Of a DNA stretch of 64,000 bases, positions 24,704 through 33,060 are shown piece by piece. Location: positions 2,728,001 through 2,792,000 of the forward strand of contig JAPFFF010000010.1 of assembly GCA_039105265.1 (NCBI GenBank). Reading direction: 5' to 3'. Under the pieces are notes generated by a model. The model ran no database searches, was not told the origin of the DNA, and saw only the letters and a program-made list of their open reading frames with translations. The DNA comes from Tritrichomonas musculus. Its lineage: Eukaryota > Parabasalia > Tritrichomonadida > Tritrichomonadidae. Numbering within the stretch: position 1 is the stretch's first letter; each line of letters opens with the position of its first letter. Position numbers and translations under genes: made by a program.

Positions 24704-26407
24704 ATGAATCAACCAACCTTCCTCTCTGATGATTTCTTAATTCCAGAAGCTAGACAAATGGAAAATATAAATGAGAATGTCTTTCCTCAATATCAAGGTC
24801 AAGAGTTTCATGATCGTGATTTTGAAATAAATACAAATCTCATTCAATTGTTTTCTGATGATGTTGTTGGATTATTAAATTTATTTGAACCAACACTTGA
24901 AAATTTAACAACTTCTATCAAATATATATTTCGTTCTCCATTTGTTTCAAACGTTTTGTATGATATTGTGAAAAATTGGTACTTATCAAATCAAGATAAT
25001 TCTGAACAAGATCTTCAAGCAATTGGTAGTCAAGAAAATCATCCAGAAGTTTCAAATCATTGGATCTTCCCAATTTTGAATGCACTCTCAGAATCTCAAA
25101 GAAATGTTATTTGGGAGAAATATTTCAATAATACAATTAACCAATTTGTTCAAATTGATTTTGGTGAAAATTGTTCAATAATCTCATTTAAAAATAAGAA
25201 TTATGAAAGAAAATATTCTTCTACTGGAATTCGTGTTGGGGATTTCTTTACTGATTTCAAAAAAGTTTGTTGTTATATTCAACTAGACAATATCTTCATA
25301 ATTAAACAATCAAATACGTTAGAAATGTTAAATCCTACTCAATTTGCGCCAATATTGAAAAATATTAAATTAGGGTATTCAAAAGTTGGTAAAAATACAA
25401 AGAAAGCAATTACTGCATTTGATGTTGTTTCCTTTGGGAAGAATATGGATTTCATTACTTATGAATCAATGAAATTCTATTCCGAAGATCCAAACATTTT
25501 TTCATATTTTCATTGGTATCCTTATTCAAGATTAATTCTTTGTACACAAAATGTGATTCAACCATATTTGGATCATATTTTTAGAGTTATTGCAAATTCT
25601 AACCAAGAATTATATGATTATATCATTAAATGGATTTCATTTATTTTTCAACATCCAGATGGTAAAACAGGTACTGCATTAGTTCTTATTGGTATACAGG
25701 GTTGTGGGAAAAATACATTTACTAATGTTCTTTGTCAACTTTTAGGTGAATATTCTGATCCAAATGCAAACTTTGATAATATTACAAGCAATTTTAATTT
25801 ACAAATCTTAAACAAAAAATTATTGGTATGTTCAGAAAAGGAAGATATTAATAAAAACGATCGAAAATATCTTAAACAACATGAAAGATTAAAAACGTTA
25901 ATCACAGAAAGATTCGCTCCTATTGAAGGAAAACATAGAAATCCTGAATCTAAAGAAAATGTTGCCAATTTCATCTTCTTAACAAACAATCCTGCTCCTA
26001 TTCGAATTGATGAAGACGATAGAAGATTTGTTGTTACAAATTGTTATCCAATGAAAGGCCAAGACTATTTTCAACCTTTACGTAATCTAATTAAGAGGGA
26101 CGATTTCAAAAACAATTTAATTACTTTTTTCTTGACTGTTGATTTATCAAATTTCTATCCAGCACAATTTCCTACAACTGAGGCAAGAATGAATTTAATG
26201 AACTTTTCAAAATCTCCTGAAAAATTATTTATTGAGGAAAACTTACAAAAATTCAGAAATGGTTATGTAGCTTTTGAAGCCTGGACTGAATTTAAAAAAT
26301 GGGCAAAAGCAAAAAATTTCAGATCCATAACTTATCAAGAATTTCATCAAAAAATTTTACAATACTGCTCATTCAATAATAATGATAAGAAATATAGATT
26401 AAGGTAA
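24704..26407 (+). CDS. Superfamily 3 helicase (D5/DUF5906-like)
   Basis: 568 aa from the ATG at 24704; nine earlier codons are in frame but begin with TTG and overlap the promoter. Walker A GIQGCGKNT near residue 330. A Walker B-like stretch KLLVCSEKED follows, then motif C FIFLTNN near 422 and an arginine-finger-like DEDDRRFVV. This is the helicase core of D5-type primase-helicases of large DNA viruses and virophage/Maverick elements. The N-terminal 300 residues show no primase motif I can name. Role: unwinding during element replication with polymerase B. Confidence 0.85.
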   Translation: MNQPTFLSDDFLIPEARQMENINENVFPQYQGQEFHDRDFEINTNLIQLFSDDVVGLLNLFEPTLENLTTSIKYIFRSPFVSNVLYDIVKNWYLSNQDNSEQDLQAIGSQENHPEVSNHWIFPILNALSESQRNVIWEKYFNNTINQFVQIDFGENCSIISFKNKNYERKYSSTGIRVGDFFTDFKKVCCYIQLDNIFIIKQSNTLEMLNPTQFAPILKNIKLGYSKVGKNTKKAITAFDVVSFGKNMDFITYESMKFYSEDPNIFSYFHWYPYSRLILCTQNVIQPYLDHIFRVIANSNQELYDYIIKWISFIFQHPDGKTGTALVLIGIQGCGKNTFTNVLCQLLGEYSDPNANFDNITSNFNLQILNKKLLVCSEKEDINKNDRKYLKQHERLKTLITERFAPIEGKHRNPESKENVANFIFLTNNPAPIRIDEDDRRFVVTNCYPMKGQDYFQPLRNLIKRDDFKNNLITFFLTVDLSNFYPAQFPTTEARMNLMNFSKSPEKLFIEENLQKFRNGYVAFEAWTEFKKWAKAKNFRSITYQEFHQKILQYCSFNNNDKKYRLR

Positions 26408-26411
26408 CTTT

Positions 26412-26609
26412 TTATTTAATTAATTCTTTTCTTAAAAGTTCAATTTCTTTTTCTACTTTGTCTCTTTCTCTTCGTAAATCCATTAATTTTCTAAAATCTT
26501 TATCATCATAAACCCTTTGATTACCAATAATCCCTGCCTTTTTTTCGATGTCATTTATTTGTTCATCTAAGATATCCCATTTCTCGTAAGCTTCTTGCAA
26601 TTTAGACAT
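26412..26609 (-). CDS. Small coiled-coil paralogue 1 (65 aa)
   Basis: ATG at 26609. One helical coiled coil with the family core (FRKLMDLRRERDKVEKEIEL). Shortest of five tandem leftward genes at 26.4-28.2 kb. It converges with the helicase gene, with a 4-base gap. Function unknown; self- or cross-oligomerisation with the paralogues is plausible. Confidence 0.6.
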   Translation of the reverse strand: MSKLQEAYEKWDILDEQINDIEKKAGIIGNQRVYDDKDFRKLMDLRRERDKVEKEIELLRKELIK

Positions 26610-26651
26610 GAAAACAAAAATAAAAGTGAAGTGTCAAAACTGCTTTTTTAT
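26610..26651 (-). promoter_or_regulatory. Repeated promoter cassette 1
   Basis: Minus strand: AAGCAGTTTTGACACTTCAC, then TTTTATTTTTG and ATG. Nearly identical to three other cassettes. Relative to the polymerase box, ACGG is replaced by GCAG. It has a TCACTT initiator. Confidence 0.7.
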
Positions 26652-27074
26652 TTAAGATTTTAAAAGTTCTTGAAATTCATTTAGTAATTGGTCATATTCT
26701 TGTCGTTCTTCGGGAGTCAAAGCTGAGAGATCTCCTGGATATTTAGATTCAATTATGCCTATTCTTTTCCCAATTTCGAAGGCTTTTTGACAATTAACTC
26801 GCATTTGTTCGCTTCTTTTGATATCGGAAATGAAACTATTCATTGCTTCTATTTGATTCCAGAGTTTTTCTTTTTCTCTTCGTAATCGTTCCAATTCTTC
26901 TATGTCTTCCTGAAACAATTTGGATTCATCATACATAATTAATCCATCCTCATCAATGGAAGATGGAGCCTTCCTTTCTATTTTCAATATTTGCTTGCAT
27001 GTTTCCAATTTTTCTTTTCGAAGACTCTCCAATTTTTCTTCCAATTTTCTGATAGGTATTTCAATCGCAGCCAT
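26652..27074 (-). CDS. Small coiled-coil paralogue 2 (140 aa)
   Basis: ATG at 27074. Opening IPIRKLEEKLESLRKEKLE, then LIMYDESKLFQEDIEELERL and RREKEKLWNQIE, then a second helical region with YDQLLNEFQELLKS. The middle is clearly related to paralogue 4 (IIYDESKL, ELERLRRERD). It may derive from tandem duplication plus a C-terminal addition. No catalytic motif. Confidence 0.6.
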   Translation of the reverse strand: MAAIEIPIRKLEEKLESLRKEKLETCKQILKIERKAPSSIDEDGLIMYDESKLFQEDIEELERLRREKEKLWNQIEAMNSFISDIKRSEQMRVNCQKAFEIGKRIGIIESKYPGDLSALTPEERQEYDQLLNEFQELLKS

Positions 27075-27123
27075 AAATACAAAAATAAAAGTGAAGTGTC
27101 AAAACTGCTTTTTTATTTAAAGT
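27075..27123 (-). promoter_or_regulatory. Repeated promoter cassette 2
   Basis: Same AGCAGTTTTGACACTTCAC box and TTTTATTTTTG tract as cassette 1. The cassette begins right at the stop of the gene upstream on its strand. Confidence 0.7.
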
Positions 27124-27558
27124 TTAGCTTTTTGGTCTTTTTTCTTCAATTTCTTGAATTCTTGCTTCAGCAATTTTTGTTAGGATAATTTCCTTTTGAA
27201 TTGATAGAATACAGGCTTCATCCCAGAGGTGAAGATTTTTCTTCTTTATTTCTTCGTTACGTATTAATTCTTCCTGATAGCCTTCATCACCAAATTTTTT
27301 TGGCAAATCCCAAATTTCCTTGTAACCAGTGGCTTTAATACATTTGTCAATTTCTTTTTTTTGTTGTCTCACTGCCACTAATTGTTCTTCCAAAGAGAAA
27401 CTATCAGACATTTCTCGAACTCTTGCTGCAGCAATTAGTTGCCTGATAAAATCCATTTCCGTTAAGAGTTGATCTTCATAGTCTTTGAGTTGTTTTTGTT
27501 CTTGATATTGTTTTCTCACTGCTACTAATTGTTCTTCCCAATAAGTACGTTCAGACAT
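27124..27558 (-). CDS. Small coiled-coil paralogue 3 (144 aa)
   Basis: ATG at 27558. Two internal similar halves begin EEQLVAVRKQYQEQ and EEQLVAVRQQKKEI, so the gene itself contains a duplication. The end (ILTKIAEARIQEIEEKRP) resembles the end of paralogue 5 (KLKDKIAEAKINEIQDI). Helical, highly charged, no other domain. Confidence 0.6.
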   Translation of the reverse strand: MSERTYWEEQLVAVRKQYQEQKQLKDYEDQLLTEMDFIRQLIAAARVREMSDSFSLEEQLVAVRQQKKEIDKCIKATGYKEIWDLPKKFGDEGYQEELIRNEEIKKKNLHLWDEACILSIQKEIILTKIAEARIQEIEEKRPKS

Positions 27559-27597
27559 AAATACAAAAAATAAAAGTGAAGTGTCAAAACTGCTTTT
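27559..27597 (-). promoter_or_regulatory. Repeated promoter cassette 3
   Basis: Same AGCAGTTTTGACACTTCAC box with a one-base length change in the A/T tract before the ATG at 27558. Confidence 0.7.
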
Positions 27598-27837
27598 TTA
27601 TTTAATTTCTCTTAAAAGTTCTTGAATTTCTTTCATTTGATATCGGAGTCGGTCTCTTTCTCTTCGTAATCGTTCCAATTCTTCTTGATCATCCATCGAT
27701 AATTTGGATTCATCATAAATTATAATTGCATCCTCATTTGTGTAATTAGGTGCATTTTTTTGAATTCTTCTTATTTGTTTCCATTTTTCTTTCCATTCTT
27801 CTCGAAGACTTATTAATTTTTCTTCCAATTTAGACAT
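27598..27837 (-). CDS. Small coiled-coil paralogue 4 (79 aa)
   Basis: ATG at 27837. MSKLEEKLISLREEWKEK, IIYDESKLSMDDQEELERL and QMKEIQELLREIK make one long coiled coil. Closest to paralogues 1 (start MSKL) and 2 (YDESKL core). Confidence 0.6.
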   Translation of the reverse strand: MSKLEEKLISLREEWKEKWKQIRRIQKNAPNYTNEDAIIIYDESKLSMDDQEELERLRRERDRLRYQMKEIQELLREIK

Positions 27838-27879
27838 GAAAACAAAAATAAAAGTGAAGTGTCAAAACTGCTTTTTTAT
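27838..27879 (-). promoter_or_regulatory. Repeated promoter cassette 4
   Basis: Same as cassette 1 along the whole 42 bases, including the flanking TTTATTTAA of the upstream stop. Confidence 0.7.
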
Positions 27880-28209
27880 TTAAAGTTCGTTAATGTCTTG
27901 GATTTCATTAATTTTTGCTTCTGCAATTTTGTCTTTTAACTTTAGAATTTCCAAGTCATAGATTTCATCATCAAATCTGCATTGAATCATTTTTTGTCTC
28001 AATTGATTATGTTTCATGATTGTTTCATCATCTCGATTAGAATCTAGACAAAATGGAAATGGATTACCTTCATCATATCTTACATGTTGACAAGATATTC
28101 TCATGTTCTCTTTACTTCTTTCATACTCTTGAAAATTCTCTTCTTTTTGCTCAAGAACTATAATCAATTTTTGCTCTAATTGTTTAGAGACAAGTGCACT
28201 TTCTGACAT
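27880..28209 (-). CDS. Small coiled-coil paralogue 5 (109 aa)
   Basis: The frame opens at an ATG at 28230, but the ATG at 28209 (MSESALVSKQLEQKL) is preferred. The upstream residues are a hydrophobic translation of the leader, and 28209 keeps the usual distance from the box. Contains SCQHVRYDEGNPFPFC in the middle and helical ends. First gene of the five-gene leftward array. Confidence 0.55.
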   Translation of the reverse strand: MSESALVSKQLEQKLIIVLEQKEENFQEYERSKENMRISCQHVRYDEGNPFPFCLDSNRDDETIMKHNQLRQKMIQCRFDDEIYDLEILKLKDKIAEAKINEIQDINEL

Positions 28210-28266
28210 TATCAAGAAAACAAATAACATTATGGTCTGTCAAAACCGCTCTTTATTGAAATTTAA
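28210..28266. promoter_or_regulatory. Divergent promoter of integrase and the coiled-coil array
   Basis: Leftward: GCGGTTTTGACAGACCATAA. Rightward: AACCGCTCTTTATTG before the ATG at 28267. It is the polymerase-type box, not the CAG variant of the four cassettes. Confidence 0.6.
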
Positions 28267-29655
28267 ATGTTATCGTCAGAAGGTGAAAAATTAATGAATT
28301 ATTTAGAAAAGAAAGCTTATCAAAAGAAATTAATAATGCCAAATGAAGCTAGAAATTATAAAGGATATCAAAAAGATTTTGTAACTGATGATGAATTTGA
28401 ACAAATTTATAATGCTTATTCAGAATTTCGAAAAGTATTATCTGAATCATTACCTGTAATCACAGATGAAAAAATTCCTGATGATGAATTAAGTTTTGAA
28501 GAAAAAATTGAGAACCATGTAATTAATAATTTACATAATGAAAATATTCGTACTTTTCCTGAATTTGAAAAATTGACCTCTGGATGGAAAAAAGGTAAAG
28601 ATAAATATACTATGGAAGAATGGTATGAAATATATATTACAAAAATTATGGAACAACCAGGAATGATAGTTGAATTCAAAGGTAAAACAAATGTACCTGA
28701 TATTGCATTTAGAAATAAAAATAAAAGACATGTATTATTAAAACAATTTGAAAAAGTTATTGAGCCAAATTATGTTTCTGAAGATGATTATGTTCAAAAG
28801 AAACAATTTCCAACTAATAAGAATAAAAAATATTATTTACATAAATTATGTGAACCTGGTACTTATTTAATTGATATTATGTTTGAAAAAAATGTTGGGT
28901 ACTTAATTTGTATAGAAGCCAATAGTCGATATTTATATGCAATTCCTTTAGGTAGAGAATGTTTTGGTGATATAAATAAAATTATGACTGCTGGACAAAA
29001 AACATCTATTTCAATAACAAAAGCTTTAAATACTTTATTTCAACAAGGAATGAAACCTAAAATATTGACCGGAGATGGTGAAAAAGGTTTTTGTTCTGAA
29101 GAAACAATTAATTTTTTAAACTCAAATGGAATTAAATGGGAACCTGTTGATAGAATGGATGATTATCATTATCCATCATTTTTACGAAAACCAGGTGAAA
29201 AACAAACAACTAGCCCATTACATTCTTCATTAGGTATAGTTGATAGAATTATTAGAACTTTGAGAGATATGGCTTATGAAGTTCAACGAGAAATCTCCCC
29301 TGAAATATTAAAAGAATTAGTTGTTCAATATAATAATGCCCCACACTTAACTTTGTCAAAATATGCAGGTATGAATGTTTCCCCTAGTCAAATGCAAAAT
29401 AATTCTGATTTATATACTTTTATTTGTAGACGTATTTCTCAAGCTAATTATAATGTTTCTGCTCAAAAAGGTTATAATTTAAAAGAAAACCAAGAAGTAA
29501 TTGTATATAATAATAAAGACACTCTTAAAAAAAGACGATCAATAACTCAACCTGGTAGATTTTTTGTAAAAGGTTTTCAAAATGGTAAATATTTAATACA
29601 AGATCTTAAAGGAAATACTCAAATATTACCTCGTTATAGATTAGATCCTATTTGA
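28267..29655 (+). CDS. Maverick retroviral-type integrase
   Basis: 462 aa. RNase H-fold core: first Asp in YLIDIMF near residue 201, second Asp in LTGDGEKGF near 267, third acidic residue in GIVDRIIRTLRDM near 323. The third position is Asp where Maverick and retroviral integrases normally have Glu, and it lies 55 residues after the second Asp. An SH3/chromo-like C-terminal end (GRFFVKGFQNGKYLIQDL, LPRYRLDP) follows. No HHCC zinc motif was seen. Role: integration of element DNA. Confidence 0.9.
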   Translation: MLSSEGEKLMNYLEKKAYQKKLIMPNEARNYKGYQKDFVTDDEFEQIYNAYSEFRKVLSESLPVITDEKIPDDELSFEEKIENHVINNLHNENIRTFPEFEKLTSGWKKGKDKYTMEEWYEIYITKIMEQPGMIVEFKGKTNVPDIAFRNKNKRHVLLKQFEKVIEPNYVSEDDYVQKKQFPTNKNKKYYLHKLCEPGTYLIDIMFEKNVGYLICIEANSRYLYAIPLGRECFGDINKIMTAGQKTSISITKALNTLFQQGMKPKILTGDGEKGFCSEETINFLNSNGIKWEPVDRMDDYHYPSFLRKPGEKQTTSPLHSSLGIVDRIIRTLRDMAYEVQREISPEILKELVVQYNNAPHLTLSKYAGMNVSPSQMQNNSDLYTFICRRISQANYNVSAQKGYNLKENQEVIVYNNKDTLKKRRSITQPGRFFVKGFQNGKYLIQDLKGNTQILPRYRLDPI

Positions 29656-29657
29656 AT

Positions 29658-29724
29658 TGTCAAAAAATGCAAAAATAAAAAGAGTGTCAAAAAATGCAAA
29701 AATAAAAAGAGTGTCAAAAAATGC
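29658..29724. repeat. Three 27 bp direct repeats
   Basis: Units starting at 29658, 29685 and 29712, beginning TGTCAAAAAATGC and continuing AAAAATAAAAAGAG. On the minus strand each reads TTTTTTGACACTC then TTTTTATTTTTG, a degenerate form of the coiled-coil promoter cassette. Confidence 0.8.
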
Positions 29725-29751
29725 AGTAAATTGAATTGTTTATTTAATTAA

Positions 29752-30030
29752 TTATTTCCTTTCGTTCCAGCGTTTGAGATTTTTCAAACCTGCCTTTAAT
29801 TCTTCAATGAAGAAGCATTCAAGTTCGTTAGCTTTTTCTTCATTTGAGCTATCTCCATCATTCATTATCACACGAACATCATCGATGTGATTCATATTGG
29901 TTGCAGCTTCTTGGAGCATATATGCCATTTTTTCTCTTTGATCAAGATCATCAGAAATAGTTCTCCATTCATGAACACTATCAAGAGCTTCGACAACTTC
30001 AAGTAAGTGTTGGATCGTACGGGCTTCCAT
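29752..30030 (-). CDS. Unknown helical protein, 92 aa
   Basis: First ATG is at 30030; the frame reaches 30060 only with a GTG. Acidic and helical (MEARTIQHLLEVVEALDSVH; EKANELECFFIEELKAGLKN). Leftward gene divergent from the 132 aa gene with a third type of promoter. No family recognised. Confidence 0.55.
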   Translation of the reverse strand: MEARTIQHLLEVVEALDSVHEWRTISDDLDQREKMAYMLQEAATNMNHIDDVRVIMNDGDSSNEEKANELECFFIEELKAGLKNLKRWNERK

Positions 30031-30118
30031 GCTTGTATAAAAATGATGTGATGACCTCACGAGAAAAAATTAGATTTTTTGGTTAACGGTCGCCTAGTGA
30101 AAAAGTTCATTTTTTTTA
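30031..30118. promoter_or_regulatory. Divergent promoter, copy 1 of a 50 bp repeat
   Basis: 30044-30093 reads TGATGTGATGACCTCACGAG, A-rich ATTAGATTTTTTGG, TTAACGGTCGCC. A near copy lies at 32928-32975. The rightward side has GTTCATTTTTTTTA before the ATG at 30119. Confidence 0.6.
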
Positions 30119-30517
30119 ATGTCGGACAAACAAAGTGTACCTGAACAATTTGAAATTAAAGATGATATACCAGCTATGTCTGCAAAAGACATGAGAAATC
30201 CAAAAAGAACTCAAGGTTGGAAAATGTTGAAATCAAGGTATGGGGAAAATGTATCCCATCAAAAATTAGCAGCAGTTGCAAAAGTTATGATGCATTGTAT
30301 TGATCATAATATTCCATCAGAAACTCCAAGTCTTTCAAGGGAAGAAATTAGATCGAAAGACAAATTAATTCTTTGGTTCGATACTCATATTGAGTTTATT
30401 CGACCATTTTTGTCGCCTGGAATGATGATTGGTTATGATTCTGGCAAATTCGTTCCGATTCCCATACCAAAAGAAACTACTGAAAAAGAAGAAGAAAAAG
30501 ATAAAGAAAAGAAATAA
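30119..30517 (+). CDS. Unknown protein with charged tail, 132 aa
   Basis: ATG at 30119. A compact helical domain (about 25-110; HQKLAAVAKVMMHCIDHNIP, DKLILWFDTHIEFIRPFL) is followed by a Pro-rich and Lys/Glu tail. No known motif identified. Lies alone in rightward orientation between two leftward genes. Confidence 0.6.
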   Translation: MSDKQSVPEQFEIKDDIPAMSAKDMRNPKRTQGWKMLKSRYGENVSHQKLAAVAKVMMHCIDHNIPSETPSLSREEIRSKDKLILWFDTHIEFIRPFLSPGMMIGYDSGKFVPIPIPKETTEKEEEKDKEKK

Positions 30518-30590
30518 ATAAAAAATTAATTAATTAAATTGGTTTATTAAAAACCTAAATCTTTTTTGAGAGTTTTTTTATTACGACCTC

Positions 30591-32918
30591 TCAATCATCG
30601 TAGTGTGGGAAAGCGTCAAAATCGTCATCACTGGAGAGGACATCTACCACGTCTTTTGGTGTCTCGTTTTGATGATAGATTTCTCTTTCGTCAGGTCTTA
30701 GAAATTGATCAATACTCAGGTAGTACCATTGCATGTGCGTTTTGGTTTTTGAATAATTTTCGATCTTTTCTTCGGCAATTTTCTTTGCTTTTTCATCGTT
30801 GCAGCCATGAATGATTTTGATAGCATTTTCTAATTCTGCTCTTTTTTGTATTGCTAATTCATCCGAATGATCATTCATTTCGTCTTCGGGTATTTGAAGT
30901 TTTGAGGCATTTTTGCGAATTGTTTCATTCATTTGTTTGACAACTTTATCATAATCTTCATCAGACATTGTTAGTGGTTGTTTATTTGCAGCCATGACTT
31001 TTTCTTGTATTTTTTCTGGTGATTCCCTTCTTTTTAAATGATTAAGGATTTGTTCACTATTGACCTTCTTTTGCCATTCTTTGTATTTTTCAGACTCTTC
31101 GTTGGTAAAGAAATGGCATTTCTGAACTTCAAACGGTTGCTTGCCTTTTTCCATGAATGGCTTCAATCTTTCTTCAACTTCTTTTTTGGCGATATTTTGT
31201 GAGACGTCCTGAATTTTTGATAAGATCCGACTGAATTCATCAATTTTTGTTGACCATTGTCTTACCAATAAAACATGAGCGCTCCATTGATCCTGTTCCT
31301 TTTGAGTTACCAAATCCAAGACGGTTAAGACTTCCAATAATTCACCTTCGTCCAACTTTATTTGAATTCTTTTTTCAATTTCGTCTTCCAATTTTTCTTC
31401 ATTCCAGTCAGGGTGTGAAAATTGCACCATTTCTTTTGTGTCATTAATCAATTGTTTTTTGATATTGTTTTGTAAAATATTTTGATCCCTGTATTTTCGC
31501 CAATAAATTTGCGATTCTTTTTCAGTGAGTAGTTCATCTAATTCCCAATCATCGGAATCAGCAAATTTGTCAGGATTGAGAACTCTTTCTCTTGCAATTT
31601 TTGTTATTTCGTTGTCTGCTTTTTCTGGGTATATCAGGTGGAGCATTTCTGATAATTCTCTTATCTGTCTCTTTTGTTGACCAGATACCAATATTATTCT
31701 TGGAGTTGGCGCTGGAGGTGGAGGTGTTTGTTGAACATCTTTCGCACGGGGAACTTGTGATCGGCTTGTGATCTTTTTCTTTGGTTTATCGCGTTTATCA
31801 GATTTATCAGGTTTATCAGGTTGAATAACTCTGTTCATTCTTTCAAGTTTTCTTTTTGAAGGTGATTTCTTTCCTGTCTTAGATTTCTTTTTTGAATTTG
31901 TTTTCTTTCCTGTCTTAGATTTCTTTTTTGGTTCTGGTTTATTTTTCGTCTTTTCAACTGACCCTGATTTGATTGTTTCATTCAAATCTTCTAATTGGAC
32001 TTTTTCTTTCCATTCCATGTATTGTTCTCTTTCTTTCCTGTCGATTTCGTTTCTTGTAGCTTGACTTGTCTCATCTGTTGAAAACACCAATTTGAGATAT
32101 GAATGTCGACTGGCAAAGGTTTTTGTTTTCATAAATTTCAAAATTTTTCTCAGATCTCTCGGTAAATTGTTTTCATCTTGATAATATTGAAACATTGTTT
32201 TCATGATTTCTTCATTTTTCTTTCCGAGAATATCAGCATTGATTGATTTGAAATGGTCCATAAATATATCTGTCCAGATTTTAATATTGCCGTTTTCGTC
32301 GTAATCATCAACAAATGTATGTGCCAAATTTGATTTGAATAATTCCATGCAAATCAATCGTGCAACAATTTCATTCATTTCGTCATCTTCTATAAAACGA
32401 AGGAATTCCTGATCATCTAACCATGAAATTATTTCAGATTTTGTTTGAATGCCATTTTCTTCAAATTCTTGCCATTGCTCCGAGCTTATGTTTGATGGAA
32501 GGGTTAAATGATGATGGTGAATATTTTGATCTTTTTCTGTATTTTCAACTTTTTCATCTTTTTCCTGACAATCTAAATTTTTGATAACTTCTTTGGGGTC
32601 ATCATCACTTTTCTGTGCTTTTGGCTGATTTTTCTTAATTATTGGTGTTGGCTGAGATTTGTATGCATCTTCTGAAATAAATTCGACTTCTGAGCTATAA
32701 TCTTCATCTGATGATAAGCTTCTTTTCTTTGGAACTGGTTGACTTATTTGTTGAAAACGTGGATTTTTTGAGCCATGTGTAGAAATTTGAATGCCATCAG
32801 AAATTTGCCTTTGCATACCATTTTTATTTGTAGCTCCTATTTCATCATAGGTTTGCTTTTGCTTCTCTTTTTGAGAGTGTAGCCTTTGTCTTGTGGTGTT
32901 GTTGCCTTGGTGGGACAT
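30591..32918 (-). CDS. Large charged unknown protein, 775 aa
   Basis: ATG at 32918 (MSHQGNNTTRQ); the frame extends 96 bases further but without an ATG and through the promoter. The disordered N terminus has KKNQPKAQKSDDD and a His run. Helical domains follow, with a Lys-rich nuclear-signal-like middle (KKKSKTGKKTNSKKKSKTGK, about residues 320-365) and a PPPPAP linker. The C-terminal 350 aa holds several similar segments of the form W...V......ILxxL, possibly a repeated helical module. A nuclear or DNA-associated element protein is plausible. No family recognised. Confidence 0.6.
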   Translation of the reverse strand: MSHQGNNTTRQRLHSQKEKQKQTYDEIGATNKNGMQRQISDGIQISTHGSKNPRFQQISQPVPKKRSLSSDEDYSSEVEFISEDAYKSQPTPIIKKNQPKAQKSDDDPKEVIKNLDCQEKDEKVENTEKDQNIHHHHLTLPSNISSEQWQEFEENGIQTKSEIISWLDDQEFLRFIEDDEMNEIVARLICMELFKSNLAHTFVDDYDENGNIKIWTDIFMDHFKSINADILGKKNEEIMKTMFQYYQDENNLPRDLRKILKFMKTKTFASRHSYLKLVFSTDETSQATRNEIDRKEREQYMEWKEKVQLEDLNETIKSGSVEKTKNKPEPKKKSKTGKKTNSKKKSKTGKKSPSKRKLERMNRVIQPDKPDKSDKRDKPKKKITSRSQVPRAKDVQQTPPPPAPTPRIILVSGQQKRQIRELSEMLHLIYPEKADNEITKIARERVLNPDKFADSDDWELDELLTEKESQIYWRKYRDQNILQNNIKKQLINDTKEMVQFSHPDWNEEKLEDEIEKRIQIKLDEGELLEVLTVLDLVTQKEQDQWSAHVLLVRQWSTKIDEFSRILSKIQDVSQNIAKKEVEERLKPFMEKGKQPFEVQKCHFFTNEESEKYKEWQKKVNSEQILNHLKRRESPEKIQEKVMAANKQPLTMSDEDYDKVVKQMNETIRKNASKLQIPEDEMNDHSDELAIQKRAELENAIKIIHGCNDEKAKKIAEEKIENYSKTKTHMQWYYLSIDQFLRPDEREIYHQNETPKDVVDVLSSDDDFDAFPHYDD

Positions 32919-33060
32919 GAAAAAAAGTGATGTGATGACCTCTCGGGAAAAAATTAGATTTTGGTAAACGGTCTCCACCCCTAAACACCTTGAGGCACCC
33001 CGTAAGGGACCCAAATAAAAATATGATTTTTCGTGCTCACCTCATCACCTCATTTTTTAC
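32919..33060. promoter_or_regulatory. Divergent promoter, copy 2 of the 50 bp repeat
   Basis: 32928-32975 matches 30044-30093 (TGATGTGATGACCTCTCGGG, ATTAGATTTTGG, TAAACGGTCTCC). The right part has a GC-rich tract with AAGGGACCC, then CACCTCATCACCTCATTTTT before the ATG at 33061. Confidence 0.6.
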
